A DNA stretch of 64,000 bases from Neolewinella aurantiaca. Lineage in GTDB: Bacteria; Bacteroidota; Bacteroidia; Chitinophagales; Saprospiraceae. The notes under the pieces are model-generated. The model searched no databases and was not told where the DNA came from. It was given only the letters and a program-made list of their open reading frames with translations. Position 1 is the stretch's first letter; each line of letters begins with the position of its first letter. The stretch lies in NCBI RefSeq assembly GCF_008014675.1, contig NZ_VOXD01000001.1:186001-250000 (forward strand), given 5' to 3'. This document shows positions 34,003 to 42,425 of the stretch, piece by piece. A program made the position numbers and the translations under genes.

Positions 34003-36117
34003 ATGAATGTAATTTTATTGCGTGGCCAATATGGCCCGGCACTGGTTAAAACCATTGCTTATGCTTTTTTTGTTATTCCTCTGTTTGCTTACGGGAAAGA
34101 ATTGGCCGCGCAGACCGCCTCGAAACTGGTTTATGAAGATGCTTCAGGGTGCCTGCGATACGTTGCGGATTCCGAAAACAATTACCTGCCGGATTTCAGT
34201 CATGTAGGGTACCGGAACGGTGATGTTCCGCTTCCTGATGCCGAAGTTCGGGTAACATTAGATGCCATTGAAGGAGACAATACTGCACATATTCAGGCGG
34301 CAATTGATCAGGTAGCGGCGCTGAACGCAGGTGCAGACGGGGTTAAAGGAGCAGTATTGCTTAATCCGGGAGTCTACGATATTGAAGGGACGCTTCATAT
34401 TCAGGAAGACGGCGTGGTGCTCCGCGGATCAGGGCAGGGCGCGGATCCGTCAACGAACACCATTCTCCGTGGCCTCGGGGATACACCGGTAATGCGGGAC
34501 ATAATCACCGTTGGGGACGTCCCCGGTGTAAACTGGACGGGAGCTGTACCCGGAACCCGGTCGGCCATCACTAATCCGTTTTTGCCGGCGGGTTCCCGTT
34601 CGCTGGAGGTAGCGGGAGCCGAGCTTTACAGCGTCGGAGACAATGTGATCGTCTACCATCCCAGTACCGACGACTGGCTCGCCTCCGTAGAGTACGGTGC
34701 CACCGATGTAGATGCTCCCTGGACACCCGGCGAAATCGACATTTACTTCAACCGGTACATCACCGACGTCAATATCCCCGAAGGGAAAATCACCCTCGAT
34801 GCACCAATTTTCGATCATTTTGATCGCGCACTGGCGCAGGCAGAAATATATGTACTGGACGAGCCTGGTATCCGACGAAACATTGGCGTCGAGAACCTGC
34901 GGATAGACATCGTCACTGAAGGAGAAGAAGTTGAGAACCACGCTAAAAACGGAATCCAGTTTATTGGTACGGAAGACGTTTGGGTGAAAAACGTAACGGC
35001 GTTGCATTTCAGCTTCGCTCTGGTCGATACCCGGGTAACCAGCCGGCTCACGGTAACTGGTTGTGCTGCGCTCGAGCCTCATTCTCCGATCATCGGAGCG
35101 CGCCGGTACAATTTCACGGTAGGCAGTAAGTCGGGTAGTGTTTTGTTTACTGATAATACCGCCTCAGACGGCCGGCATACTTTTGCTTCCAACGGGGCGA
35201 GTAGTGTTGGGGGAGTCGTATTTCACGACGGAGAGACGACCGGAGATTACAACGCCAGCGAAGGACACCGGCGGTGGAGCCAGGGGCTGCTTTTCGATAA
35301 TATCACCTTTTTGGAACCACGCGGTTTTACCCTGCTTGGCCTGTACAACCGGGGGAGCTTTGGAACCGGACACGGATGGTCGGCAACCAACAGTGTCGCC
35401 TGGAATATTACTATGCCTCCGTTGCGGTACATTTTACTGCATAAACCTCCTCTGCGGCAGAACTATGCGGTGGGATGTAAAGCATTCGTCGATAACATCG
35501 GAATGTTCATCAAACCCCTTGGGTATGTAGAACAAACCAACCAGGACCCTTTGATTTCCTCATTGTTCGAGACACAACTGGCCCGGCGGAAACTGAACGG
35601 TGTCGCTCCGGATGCTCCGGCCCGGCTGACGGCTGTTACCGGAGAAAATAGCATCGAGTTGAACTGGCTGGATATTGCCAGCCGCGAAAACGGTTACGAA
35701 GTAGAATACTCCACCGATGGCGGAGAAAACTTTAGCCAGGTAACATCACTGCCGGCCAATACAACCAGCTATGTCCACCAAAATCCGGCAGGAGGAGAGT
35801 TGATCTACCGGGTTTATGCAACGGGACCCAACTGTCCTTCACCATTCTCTAATCCGGTAACTACCAGCCTGTCGGTATCTGCTTCTGACCTCGTAGCGGA
35901 GGGTGTCAGAGTATACCCGAATCCCGTGACTAACCGCTTATTTATCGAAACGGAAATTCCGTTAGCGTCCCTGGCCGTACACAACGCTGCGGGCCAGGTA
36001 ATCGCGGAGGTGAAGAATTCACAGGAGTTGGATACGTCGGGATGGCCCTCCGGACTCTACATCGTCCAGGGACGGGAAGCAAACGGTCGAAAATTCATAG
36101 CTAAAATAATCAAGTAG
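34003..36117 (+). CDS. Secreted beta-helix protein with FN3 and T9SS domain
   Basis: Secreted protein of 704 aa; first gene of a tight three-gene operon. N-terminal signal (about 20-45), a pectate-lyase-superfamily opening (DNTAHIQAAIDQVAALNAG, VLLNPGVYDIEGTLHIQEDGVVLRGSGQG), a right-handed beta-helix to about residue 520 (KNGIQFIGTEDVWVKNVTALHFSFALV, GLLFDNITFLEPRG), a fibronectin type III domain (about 535-620: RLTAVTGENSIELNWLDIASRENGYEVEYS), and a type A T9SS sorting domain (about 635-704: VRVYPNPVTNRLFIE). It is probably a lyase or hydrolase for the same polysaccharide as the upstream enzymes; the family is not recognised. It may define a little-studied lyase group. Confidence 0.82.
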   Translation: MNVILLRGQYGPALVKTIAYAFFVIPLFAYGKELAAQTASKLVYEDASGCLRYVADSENNYLPDFSHVGYRNGDVPLPDAEVRVTLDAIEGDNTAHIQAAIDQVAALNAGADGVKGAVLLNPGVYDIEGTLHIQEDGVVLRGSGQGADPSTNTILRGLGDTPVMRDIITVGDVPGVNWTGAVPGTRSAITNPFLPAGSRSLEVAGAELYSVGDNVIVYHPSTDDWLASVEYGATDVDAPWTPGEIDIYFNRYITDVNIPEGKITLDAPIFDHFDRALAQAEIYVLDEPGIRRNIGVENLRIDIVTEGEEVENHAKNGIQFIGTEDVWVKNVTALHFSFALVDTRVTSRLTVTGCAALEPHSPIIGARRYNFTVGSKSGSVLFTDNTASDGRHTFASNGASSVGGVVFHDGETTGDYNASEGHRRWSQGLLFDNITFLEPRGFTLLGLYNRGSFGTGHGWSATNSVAWNITMPPLRYILLHKPPLRQNYAVGCKAFVDNIGMFIKPLGYVEQTNQDPLISSLFETQLARRKLNGVAPDAPARLTAVTGENSIELNWLDIASRENGYEVEYSTDGGENFSQVTSLPANTTSYVHQNPAGGELIYRVYATGPNCPSPFSNPVTTSLSVSASDLVAEGVRVYPNPVTNRLFIETEIPLASLAVHNAAGQVIAEVKNSQELDTSGWPSGLYIVQGREANGRKFIAKIIK
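34317..34335 (+). repeat. Possible 18-bp repeat variant
   Basis: GGCGCTGAACGCAGGTGCA, one base longer than the consensus, followed by GACGGGGTTAAAGG, which recalls the extended flank. It lies inside the beta-helix gene and could be a chance match. Confidence 0.3.
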
Positions 36118-36123
36118 CAAATC

Positions 36124-36888
36124 ATGAGAAACCGCATTTATTTCCTGGCTGTAGTACTGGCTTTTTATTGGCCACTGCAGGGGCAGGATTCGCCTCAGGT
36201 AATCCTGAAGCTCGATGACCTGAAAAACGAGAGCGGCTTGGTACATCCTGGCTGGCAACAGGTAATGGACTTCCTGAATGAGGAGGGAGTAACGGGGGCC
36301 ATCGGGCTGATCGGTAACTCGTTAGAAAAAGGTGACCAGGAATACATAAACTGGATCAAAAGCCGGCACGCCGAAGGGCACGAAATATGGCACCACGGAT
36401 ACTGTCACTGCCGGCCTACGGTTGCGGGGAAGGAAGTTCGGGAGTTCAGAGGTACCAGTTACGCTTACCAACTCGATAACCTGCAGAAAACACAGCAACT
36501 GGCCAGGGAAAAACTCGGTCTTACACTTCTGAGTTTTGGCGCTCCGTACAACAACACCGATTCTTCGACCATAAGGGCTCTGGCAGAACTCGGAGACATC
36601 ACTACCTGGATGTACAAAGAAACTTCAGCTCCAACGGAAAAGCATGTCTTTAAGCGTATTCACGCAGTCAACATCGAGTATCCGGTACATATTCCCAGAG
36701 TAGATAAGCTACGCGCTGGGTTTAAAGAAAACCGGACCGAGCCATTACTGATAATTCAGGGACATCCACGCAGTTGGGTTGATTCTCCAAAGAGGTTTCG
36801 GCGCTTTAAAAGAATCGTGCGCTACCTCAAAAAACAAGGTGTCCGCTTTACGACGCCTTCCGCCTATTATGCTCATATCAATAAGTAG
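36124..36888 (+). CDS. Polysaccharide deacetylase-like protein (CE4-like)
   Basis: Exported protein of 254 aa resembling polysaccharide deacetylases with the NodB fold, which remove acetyl groups from sugars using a bound metal. Seen: a signal peptide (YFLAVVLAFYWPLQGQ), ILKLDDLKN (the Asp-Asp of motif 1), EIWHHGYCHCR in place of the usual H-S/T-x-x-H (motif 2, here H-x-x-x-H or H-x-H), LLSFGAPYNN (motif 3) and LIIQGHPRSW (motif 5). Motif 2 differs from the standard, so metal binding may be altered. The gene lies 6 nt after the beta-helix gene and 6 nt before the next, so the three are surely cotranscribed. Confidence 0.82.
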   Translation: MRNRIYFLAVVLAFYWPLQGQDSPQVILKLDDLKNESGLVHPGWQQVMDFLNEEGVTGAIGLIGNSLEKGDQEYINWIKSRHAEGHEIWHHGYCHCRPTVAGKEVREFRGTSYAYQLDNLQKTQQLAREKLGLTLLSFGAPYNNTDSSTIRALAELGDITTWMYKETSAPTEKHVFKRIHAVNIEYPVHIPRVDKLRAGFKENRTEPLLIIQGHPRSWVDSPKRFRRFKRIVRYLKKQGVRFTTPSAYYAHINK

Positions 36889-36894
36889 AATAAC

Positions 36895-38871
36895 ATGAAA
36901 TCGATCAATGCTTTTCGCTTTACAGTCCTCGTTCTCACTTCACTGTTTATTTCTTCGCTGAAGGCTCAGGTAGAGCCACTTTCTGTTGATTACTTTGAGG
37001 GAGATACCCTCACCTCAATCAACACAGGGACTTCAGCGGGAACGGTAAGCACCTTCACATTGGATGAAGACTGCGAAACCCTCCGGGTTTCCATTAACGA
37101 CCCGGCCAATGCCCCCTTGGGGGGCTTCTCAGCTTATGCCTACCGGGTGAGGGACATTGCCGGAAATCAGGTGACCGACCTGACGGACAACCTCAACGTC
37201 ACCATGCGGGTACGCTCAGCAGTAACAATGACCATCAGCGTCCTCTTCCGGTCCGGAGGTGGAACCTCCGATGAACGGTCTGAATTAAAATCCTTTGAGG
37301 TGCCGGGAGGGGACAGTATGTGGACCGAGGTAACCATTGCCTATGAGAACGGTGACCTCGGAGGTCTTAATCCGGCCGATATCCGTGATTTGTGGTTCTA
37401 CCTGGACCGGGGCACAGACAACTTCGCCGGCAACGAACTCTACATTGATCACATCGCCGTTGGCGGAGCGCCGGACAGTGACAGAAATTCCGGTTGTTCT
37501 CTCGACGGCGGCGGCATAACGGACGATCCATTCTTCGCGGACTACTTTGAGGGAGATTCCCTGATCAGCATCAATACCGAAAGCTCGGCGGGAGTTTCCA
37601 CCACTTTCACGATTGATACCACTTGTGAAACGCTGATCCTGACGGTAACCGACCCGGCAGAAAACCCATTAGGAGAGTACTTCCCGTACGCCGTTCGCGT
37701 GAACGATGCCCAGGGGAATCAGGTAACAGATTTGACGGACCGGATGACGGTCTCTATGCGCGTTCGCTCGGCGGGTACCGTAACCGTAGGATTATTGTTC
37801 AGGTCAGGCGGTGGCTCTGCGGACGAACGGACGGCCCTGAAGGAGATTGTAGTTCCAGGAAACCTGGCTGAATGGTCGGAGTTTGAGGTGAACTTCACGG
37901 CCGAAGACCTCGAAGGCCTGAACCCCGCCGATATCCGTGATTTTTGGTTTTACCTGGAACGGGGTGTACCGAACTTCCCCGGAAATTTCATTGAGTTTGA
38001 TCACATCGCTATTGGCGGGGCGGTAGATCCAGCCCGGAATTCTCCCTGTACCACCTCCGAAGAGCCTTCGACTTTTGTTGAACAGTGGCAAACGGACAAT
38101 GCCAGCCTTTTCACCGGGACGGAAGCCGCAAGATTAAGCCTGACGGTAAACGAAGACTGTGAAGAACTGATGGTCTCTGTTACTGATCCGGAGAACTCCC
38201 CGTTGCAGGCTTTTCGTCCGCTTGTCATCAACCCGGTGTCGGAGCAGGGAGTAGATATCAAAGAGTTGGAAGGCGAAGTAAATGTTTACGTCCGGGCGCG
38301 TAGTGCTGCGGATATGCCACTCTCCGTTGTACTTCGGTCTGGAGATGGAAGTCCCTCTTTCCGCACTAACGTAATGACCCAAACTATACACGGAACGCTG
38401 GATGCATGGACCACGCTGGTGTATACCTTCTCTGAAACGGACCTTGCCGGATTCGATCAATCGGATCTGCTTGATGCATGGATTTATCTGGACCAGAACA
38501 ATGACAACTTCCCCGGAAATGACCTGTACTTTGATTACATCGCTATCGGAGCCGCTCCGGATACACTCCAGAACTCTCCTTGTGGCCTGCCCGATGTCAT
38601 TTCCGGAAACGATGAACCTCTCTGGAACCGAAACCTGCGGTATTACCCTAATCCGGTAAACGATCAGCTTACAGTTCAATACCCGGGAGGAGACAGCAAC
38701 CTCAAGGTCGTTCTTATCGATGCTTTGGGCCGAACACTATCTGAATTCAGCCTTACGATGGCGGCGGAAGAACTTAGGGTTAATACCGGAGATTTGGCTT
38801 CGGGAGTTTATTATTTACACTTTTACCAGAAAGGTTCCGGACATATCGTTCGAAAGCTGATAAAGCGATAG
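36895..38871 (+). CDS. Secreted three-module beta-sandwich protein, T9SS
   Basis: Secreted protein of 658 aa made of a signal peptide (about 1-24), three tandem copies of a module of about 170 residues (about 28-198, 208-380 and 390-560) and a type A T9SS sorting domain (about 580-658: YYPNPVNDQLTVQY). Each module repeats the same landmarks: a C-E-(T/E)-L start, a VTDL-type strand, MRVRSA then a FRSGGG-type strand, LNPADIRDLWFYLDRG and a ...IDHIAIGGAPD ending before a Cys. The first two copies are close; the third is more diverged. The jelly-roll pattern suggests carbohydrate binding, in keeping with its operon, but I recognise no named family. Confidence 0.82.
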   Translation: MKSINAFRFTVLVLTSLFISSLKAQVEPLSVDYFEGDTLTSINTGTSAGTVSTFTLDEDCETLRVSINDPANAPLGGFSAYAYRVRDIAGNQVTDLTDNLNVTMRVRSAVTMTISVLFRSGGGTSDERSELKSFEVPGGDSMWTEVTIAYENGDLGGLNPADIRDLWFYLDRGTDNFAGNELYIDHIAVGGAPDSDRNSGCSLDGGGITDDPFFADYFEGDSLISINTESSAGVSTTFTIDTTCETLILTVTDPAENPLGEYFPYAVRVNDAQGNQVTDLTDRMTVSMRVRSAGTVTVGLLFRSGGGSADERTALKEIVVPGNLAEWSEFEVNFTAEDLEGLNPADIRDFWFYLERGVPNFPGNFIEFDHIAIGGAVDPARNSPCTTSEEPSTFVEQWQTDNASLFTGTEAARLSLTVNEDCEELMVSVTDPENSPLQAFRPLVINPVSEQGVDIKELEGEVNVYVRARSAADMPLSVVLRSGDGSPSFRTNVMTQTIHGTLDAWTTLVYTFSETDLAGFDQSDLLDAWIYLDQNNDNFPGNDLYFDYIAIGAAPDTLQNSPCGLPDVISGNDEPLWNRNLRYYPNPVNDQLTVQYPGGDSNLKVVLIDALGRTLSEFSLTMAAEELRVNTGDLASGVYYLHFYQKGSGHIVRKLIKR

Positions 38872-38931
38872 ATCAGTAATAACCAATCCTGCAACTTTTG
38901 GAATATGCAAAGCGCTAAATAAAAAGGACGC

Positions 38932-38961
38932 TTGCAAAATTCAGTTAAAGGAGTACCTTTG
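38932..38961 (+). promoter_or_regulatory. tRNA-Leu promoter
   Basis: TTG at 38932-38934, 19-nt spacer, exact TACCTTTG at 38954-38961; the tRNA begins 11 nt further on. A textbook Bacteroidota promoter. Confidence 0.85.
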
Positions 38962-38971
38962 CCGACGTACC

Positions 38972-39056
38972 GCCCGGATGGCGGAATTGGTAGACGCGCT
39001 GGACTTAAAATCCAGTTTCCATTGAGGAAGTACGGGTTCGACCCCCGTTCCGGGTA
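38972..39056 (+). tRNA. tRNA-Leu (anticodon UAA)
   Basis: An 85-nt type II tRNA. Acceptor GCCCGGA pairs with TCCGGGT (one G-U at the end). D arm GCGGAATTGGTAGACGCGC. Anticodon stem CTGGA/TCCAG holds loop CTTAAAA with anticodon TAA, reading UUA and UUG. A long variable arm (TTTCCATTGAGGAAG) and T arm ACGGG-TTCGACC-CCCGT follow. CCA is not encoded. The promoter and terminator are tight around it, so it is transcribed alone. Confidence 0.97.
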
Positions 39057-39070
39057 CACGGTAATCGAAA

Positions 39071-39106
39071 CGGCCTCCAACGCAAGTTGGAGGCCGTTCT
39101 TTGTTT
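39071..39106 (+). terminator. Terminator of tRNA-Leu
   Basis: Perfect 11-bp stem CGGCCTCCAAC-GCAA-GTTGGAGGCCG (39071-39096) followed by TTCTTTGTTT. Confidence 0.92.
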
Positions 39107-39138
39107 GCGGTGGTGACCTACGGGCCTTTAACGTTCCC

Positions 39139-39156
39139 TGCACCTGCGTTTGCGCC
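39139..39156 (-). repeat. 18-bp dispersed repeat, copy 9
   Basis: On the - strand GGCGCAAACGCAGGTGCA, exact, with flank GGGAACGTT. It lies 3 nt past the stop of the lipoprotein gene, in sense orientation. Confidence 0.88.
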
Positions 39157-39159
39157 GTA

Positions 39160-39819
39160 TTATTCTCCTTCGGCTTTTAATAAATACGCCGTGGTGGATG
39201 TGGTCAACTCGCCGAAGCCACCTTCAGTGACGGTGATGGACGCCGAAAGGCCGTGTTCATCGTAAAACAAGTAGCCATCGAGGGAGAGTACCACGGGGAC
39301 ACAACTCACCACCTTTTGATCGGTGAAGGTTTTTCCATCCAGTTCCAGATAAGGGAGGCTGGCCACGTAGTCGCCCGTGAACTTCTCACCGTCGTTGTAG
39401 AAAACACAGTCCTGATAAGTGACCTCAACGACCGGTGGAGCGCTCAGACGTAAAGTATCCGAACCGTAGAAGTAGAACAGTTGGCTTTGCTGCCGGTCTT
39501 CAGGGCTAATGACCAGCGCGCCTTCGGCGCGCCGCGCGGAGAACACGAAGGGCGTACCGTTTCCGGTACTTTCGGTGAACTGAATCTCCTCATCGGTTAC
39601 GGCGGTAATACTCAGTTCAAGGTCCCCTCCGGTTGTGGGAATTTCTTCGCCACATTCGTAAGAACGAATCTCAAAAGTATTGGACTGGCCAACGACAGGT
39701 GCCTGAAAGTCGAGACGATCAGGATTGCGTTCCGGTTCGGAAGGAACAATCGGCTGGTCCTTCTCGCAGGAGAGAAGAACCAGGAAAAACAGTAAAGCGG
39801 GGTAAAATGCGTACTTCAT
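39160..39819 (-). CDS. Hypothetical lipoprotein
   Basis: Lipoprotein of 219 aa (signal YPALLFFLVLLSCEKDQ, lipobox LLSC). The mature part is short beta-strands with a Cys pair (YECGEEIP and YQDCVFYND) and a third Cys later (VVSCVPVVL). The fold looks like a small beta-barrel or lipocalin-like immunity/inhibitor protein, but I recognise no family. The ATG at 39819 starts the signal peptide; the frame runs 19 codons further upstream without protein-like sequence. It converges with tRNA-Leu and is followed immediately by an 18-bp repeat. Confidence 0.75.
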   Translation of the reverse strand: MKYAFYPALLFFLVLLSCEKDQPIVPSEPERNPDRLDFQAPVVGQSNTFEIRSYECGEEIPTTGGDLELSITAVTDEEIQFTESTGNGTPFVFSARRAEGALVISPEDRQQSQLFYFYGSDTLRLSAPPVVEVTYQDCVFYNDGEKFTGDYVASLPYLELDGKTFTDQKVVSCVPVVLSLDGYLFYDEHGLSASITVTEGGFGELTTSTTAYLLKAEGE

Positions 39820-39913
39820 GGTTTTGGTCTTTGCTGGTAAGACCGTCTCAGGGAGGCTAAACGTTGGTAAACGCAATTGATTTTTCGGTTTCCCGCTGGT
39901 AGCCAGTTACTGG

Positions 39914-42031
39914 CTACCGCAACACAAAGCAACCAGTGTGCTGCGCGCCGGCAGCATCCAACCAGCGTAAATAATAAATGCCAGGGCTTCGGCCAGACAG
40001 GTCGAGGTCGAAGATTTCTGTCCCTGCAGGAACTGTCGATACCGTGACCTGTCTGCCTTCGGCCGAGTAAACTGAAATCAGAGTAGATGATGAAGAGCGG
40101 GGAAGTGTCAGGCTGATTCTGCCACTGGTTGGGTTAGGAAAAGGGCGGAGGTCTGCTACAGCACGGGGGGTAGACCGGGTGCTTGTCAGGTCTGCTGTCC
40201 GGTGCTTCTCGACGTGGGCACCATCTCCACCCAAGAAGACAAATTGGTTGGAGGGCGTCAGAGCGATGGCTCTGCCCGCTGCGCACATGTAGGAGACGCG
40301 CTCCCAGGTTTCACCCAGGTCTGTGCTCCGGTTGAGGTAACCATTGTTTCCGGTTTCATAAGAGACACTATAAGTTGTGCCGCTGGTAGAATCGAAGGCG
40401 TATATACCTGCAGCGGCAGCACCTTTTGTGGTCCACGTTTGGCCACCATTGGTGGTGAGGAAACCCTCGCGGTTAGCTCTTCCGATCATTCCGCGGTTGT
40501 CATCATAGAAATGAACGCTCTCCCAAATAGAGTTCTGTTGAAATTCGGGAAGCGGCAGTTCTGTCCAGGTCAGGCCACCATCGGTGGTCTTAGCTATAAG
40601 TTTGTCACCAACGGCATAACCGATTGAAGGGGAAGAGAAGTGGAGGTCGTAAATGGTACGCTCAAAGCCATGGGTGTTAACGGTCCAGGAAGTTTGGTCT
40701 TCGTTGGAGATAGCATAATCAAAGCGCCCCATAACGAGAATTCTTCCGTCGTCGTAGTTATGAAAAACATCCGATTCTCCCTGGCTGATGCCGGTCTCTT
40801 CGCCGTAATACTGTTCGAAGGTTGCTCCGCCATCTGTTGTAATCCGGGGGTAAGCATTGCCGTAGTAGAGGACAAATTCGTTTTCACTGCGGAAGTCAAT
40901 GCTGCTGACCGGGGCGTTGGGGTTGGGGCTGTTGGTCACCAGCGGTGCCCAGGTATTACCGCCGTCTTCGGTTTTGATGATGAAGCTGGTGGGGCCGGTT
41001 ACGATGCCGATATCGTCGTTGAAGAAGGAAATTGGGCCGCTGCCGCCCCGGCCGTCGTTGATCAGGCCTTCCCAGTCCTGGAAGCCGGCAGCGGAGTAAA
41101 AGACCTGGGAGCCGTCTCCGGGCATGAAAAACTCATCACCCCGGCGGTGGAAATTCCCGTAAAAGTTGGGCCGGGTTCCATTGGCGTTGCCCATGCTTAT
41201 TTGTGACCAGCTTGTACCACCGTCGGTACTTTCGAATACTTCACTGACGAAGCCCAGGCCAACGAGGTGGTCGTCGGAAAGGGACTGCAGGAAGTAGAGG
41301 CGTGTTTGCAGGTCGGTAGGTACTGTAGTGAAGGTCTGGCCACCATCGGTGGTACGTTGAAATGGCTCTCTCGATCCGTTTCTGACCCAGCCGAGTGATT
41401 CGGTGCGCCAGTGCATATTCAGGTGGGAATCCGTGTTAACGAATCCGGTAGGTGCCCAGGTCAGCCCACCGTCGGTAGTTTTCAGCAGTTCATGTTCCGT
41501 ATTGAAGGAATAGCCGGTTAGCGTGTTATTGACAAAAGACATGCGGTTGTCCTGGTTTGGAGTTCCCGTAAGGGTCATTTCTGTCCAGGTTACTCCTCCA
41601 TCGCCGCTGCGGATGTAGCCATTGAACGTTCGGTCGCCGACGAGCACGCCGCCTGTGAGGTGATGAATGACAAAAATGTCGGTGAACATTTCGTCGATTT
41701 CGGTAGTGAAACTGCCGTTTGGTTGCCGGCGCAGGATAATATTGTCGCCGATGATGACGGCCTTGCTGCAGTCGTCGTTGGGGCAGGCGACGGTCGTGTA
41801 ATCCCAGCCGCCACCGGCGTCGGAAACAAGGTCCCAGTTCATTCCTGCATCGGTAGTACTCAGGATGACGCCGCAGGAACCTACCGCTAGGCCTTCGCCG
41901 CTGTCACTTATGTACACGTCGGAGAGCTTTGAATCGTAAGGCCTGGGATAAACGACGTTTTCTGTCTGGGCGGTTACTGCGAAACTGATGAGAAGAAGGA
42001 TCAAAAAGAGGAGTATGGGCGTGTTTTTCAT
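39914..42031 (-). CDS. Secreted YCF48/BNR-like propeller protein, T9SS
   Basis: Secreted protein of 705 aa. A signal peptide (PILLFLILLLISFAVTAQ) is followed by about 600 residues of beta-propeller repeats of the YCF48/BNR type: recurrent S-x-D-x-G-x-x-W (STTDAGMNWDL, SGDGGVTWTEM, TTDGGLTWAP, STDGGTSWSQI, TTNGGQTWTT) spaced 40-60 residues apart. A type A T9SS sorting domain closes it (about 630-705: LRPFPNPTSGRISLTLPRS ... GIYYLRWLD). Proteins of this kind are common on Bacteroidota surfaces; a sialidase activity cannot be claimed because the catalytic residues are not evident. TAATTTTG, an exact -7 box, lies upstream at 42073-42080. Confidence 0.85.
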   Translation of the reverse strand: MKNTPILLFLILLLISFAVTAQTENVVYPRPYDSKLSDVYISDSGEGLAVGSCGVILSTTDAGMNWDLVSDAGGGWDYTTVACPNDDCSKAVIIGDNIILRRQPNGSFTTEIDEMFTDIFVIHHLTGGVLVGDRTFNGYIRSGDGGVTWTEMTLTGTPNQDNRMSFVNNTLTGYSFNTEHELLKTTDGGLTWAPTGFVNTDSHLNMHWRTESLGWVRNGSREPFQRTTDGGQTFTTVPTDLQTRLYFLQSLSDDHLVGLGFVSEVFESTDGGTSWSQISMGNANGTRPNFYGNFHRRGDEFFMPGDGSQVFYSAAGFQDWEGLINDGRGGSGPISFFNDDIGIVTGPTSFIIKTEDGGNTWAPLVTNSPNPNAPVSSIDFRSENEFVLYYGNAYPRITTDGGATFEQYYGEETGISQGESDVFHNYDDGRILVMGRFDYAISNEDQTSWTVNTHGFERTIYDLHFSSPSIGYAVGDKLIAKTTDGGLTWTELPLPEFQQNSIWESVHFYDDNRGMIGRANREGFLTTNGGQTWTTKGAAAAGIYAFDSTSGTTYSVSYETGNNGYLNRSTDLGETWERVSYMCAAGRAIALTPSNQFVFLGGDGAHVEKHRTADLTSTRSTPRAVADLRPFPNPTSGRISLTLPRSSSSTLISVYSAEGRQVTVSTVPAGTEIFDLDLSGRSPGIYYLRWLDAAGAQHTGCFVLR

Positions 42032-42147
42032 AGGAAGGCTGATTTTTGGAGCGTGGGTAGGTTCGTGGTAGCAAAATTATACAGTCGCTTTCTTCGGTAC
42101 GTCCCGGTAAACAGGTAATCGACGAAACTACCGGAATTCATAGAGGC

Positions 42148-42165
42148 GGCGCGGACGCAGGTTCC
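42148..42165 (+). repeat. 18-bp dispersed repeat, copy 10
   Basis: GGCGCGGACGCAGGTTCC, mismatched at the last three bases except one C, followed by GGGGACGGTTGAA, close to the extended flank. Confidence 0.75.
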
Positions 42166-42268
42166 GGGGACGGTTGAATTGCAAGGTTTGCTAAATTGTG
42201 TAAGGGCCAGAGCTCTGTTTCTCGTAGCGACGGGGGAGTAACCCATCGTTTTCGATTGTCCGGAAGAC

Positions 42269-42287
42269 GGCCCTCCGGGCCTTTTTT
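42269..42287 (+). terminator. Orphan terminator-like hairpin
   Basis: GGCCC-TCC-GGGCC then six T. A short but strong stem. An alternative CCGGA/TCCGG pairing overlaps it. No + strand gene precedes it. Confidence 0.45.
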
Positions 42288-42393
42288 GCGGGTATCCAAA
42301 CCCGTATTTTTTAGCCAGCCATAGAGAAAGATGGCCGGTCTTATTTTTAATCCGTCCTTTAAAGTTGAAGAATGGCCTCCGAAAACCGTTCTT

Positions 42394-42411
42394 TGCACCC
42401 GCGCCCGCGCC
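42394..42411 (-). repeat. 18-bp dispersed repeat, copy 11
   Basis: GGCGCGGGCGCGGGTGCA on the - strand, one mismatch; 14 nt before the helicase ATG, so it lies in or next to its leader. Confidence 0.82.
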
Positions 42412-42425
42412 CAGATTAACAGACT

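Larger units (their letters stand above)
42032..42425. other. Divergent intergenic region
   Basis: Separates two divergent genes. It contains an exact -7 box (TAATTTTG on the - strand), two copies of the 18-bp repeat in opposite orientation, and a + strand terminator-like hairpin at 42269 that no upstream + gene explains. A small RNA between about 42190 and 42288 is possible. Confidence 0.5.
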
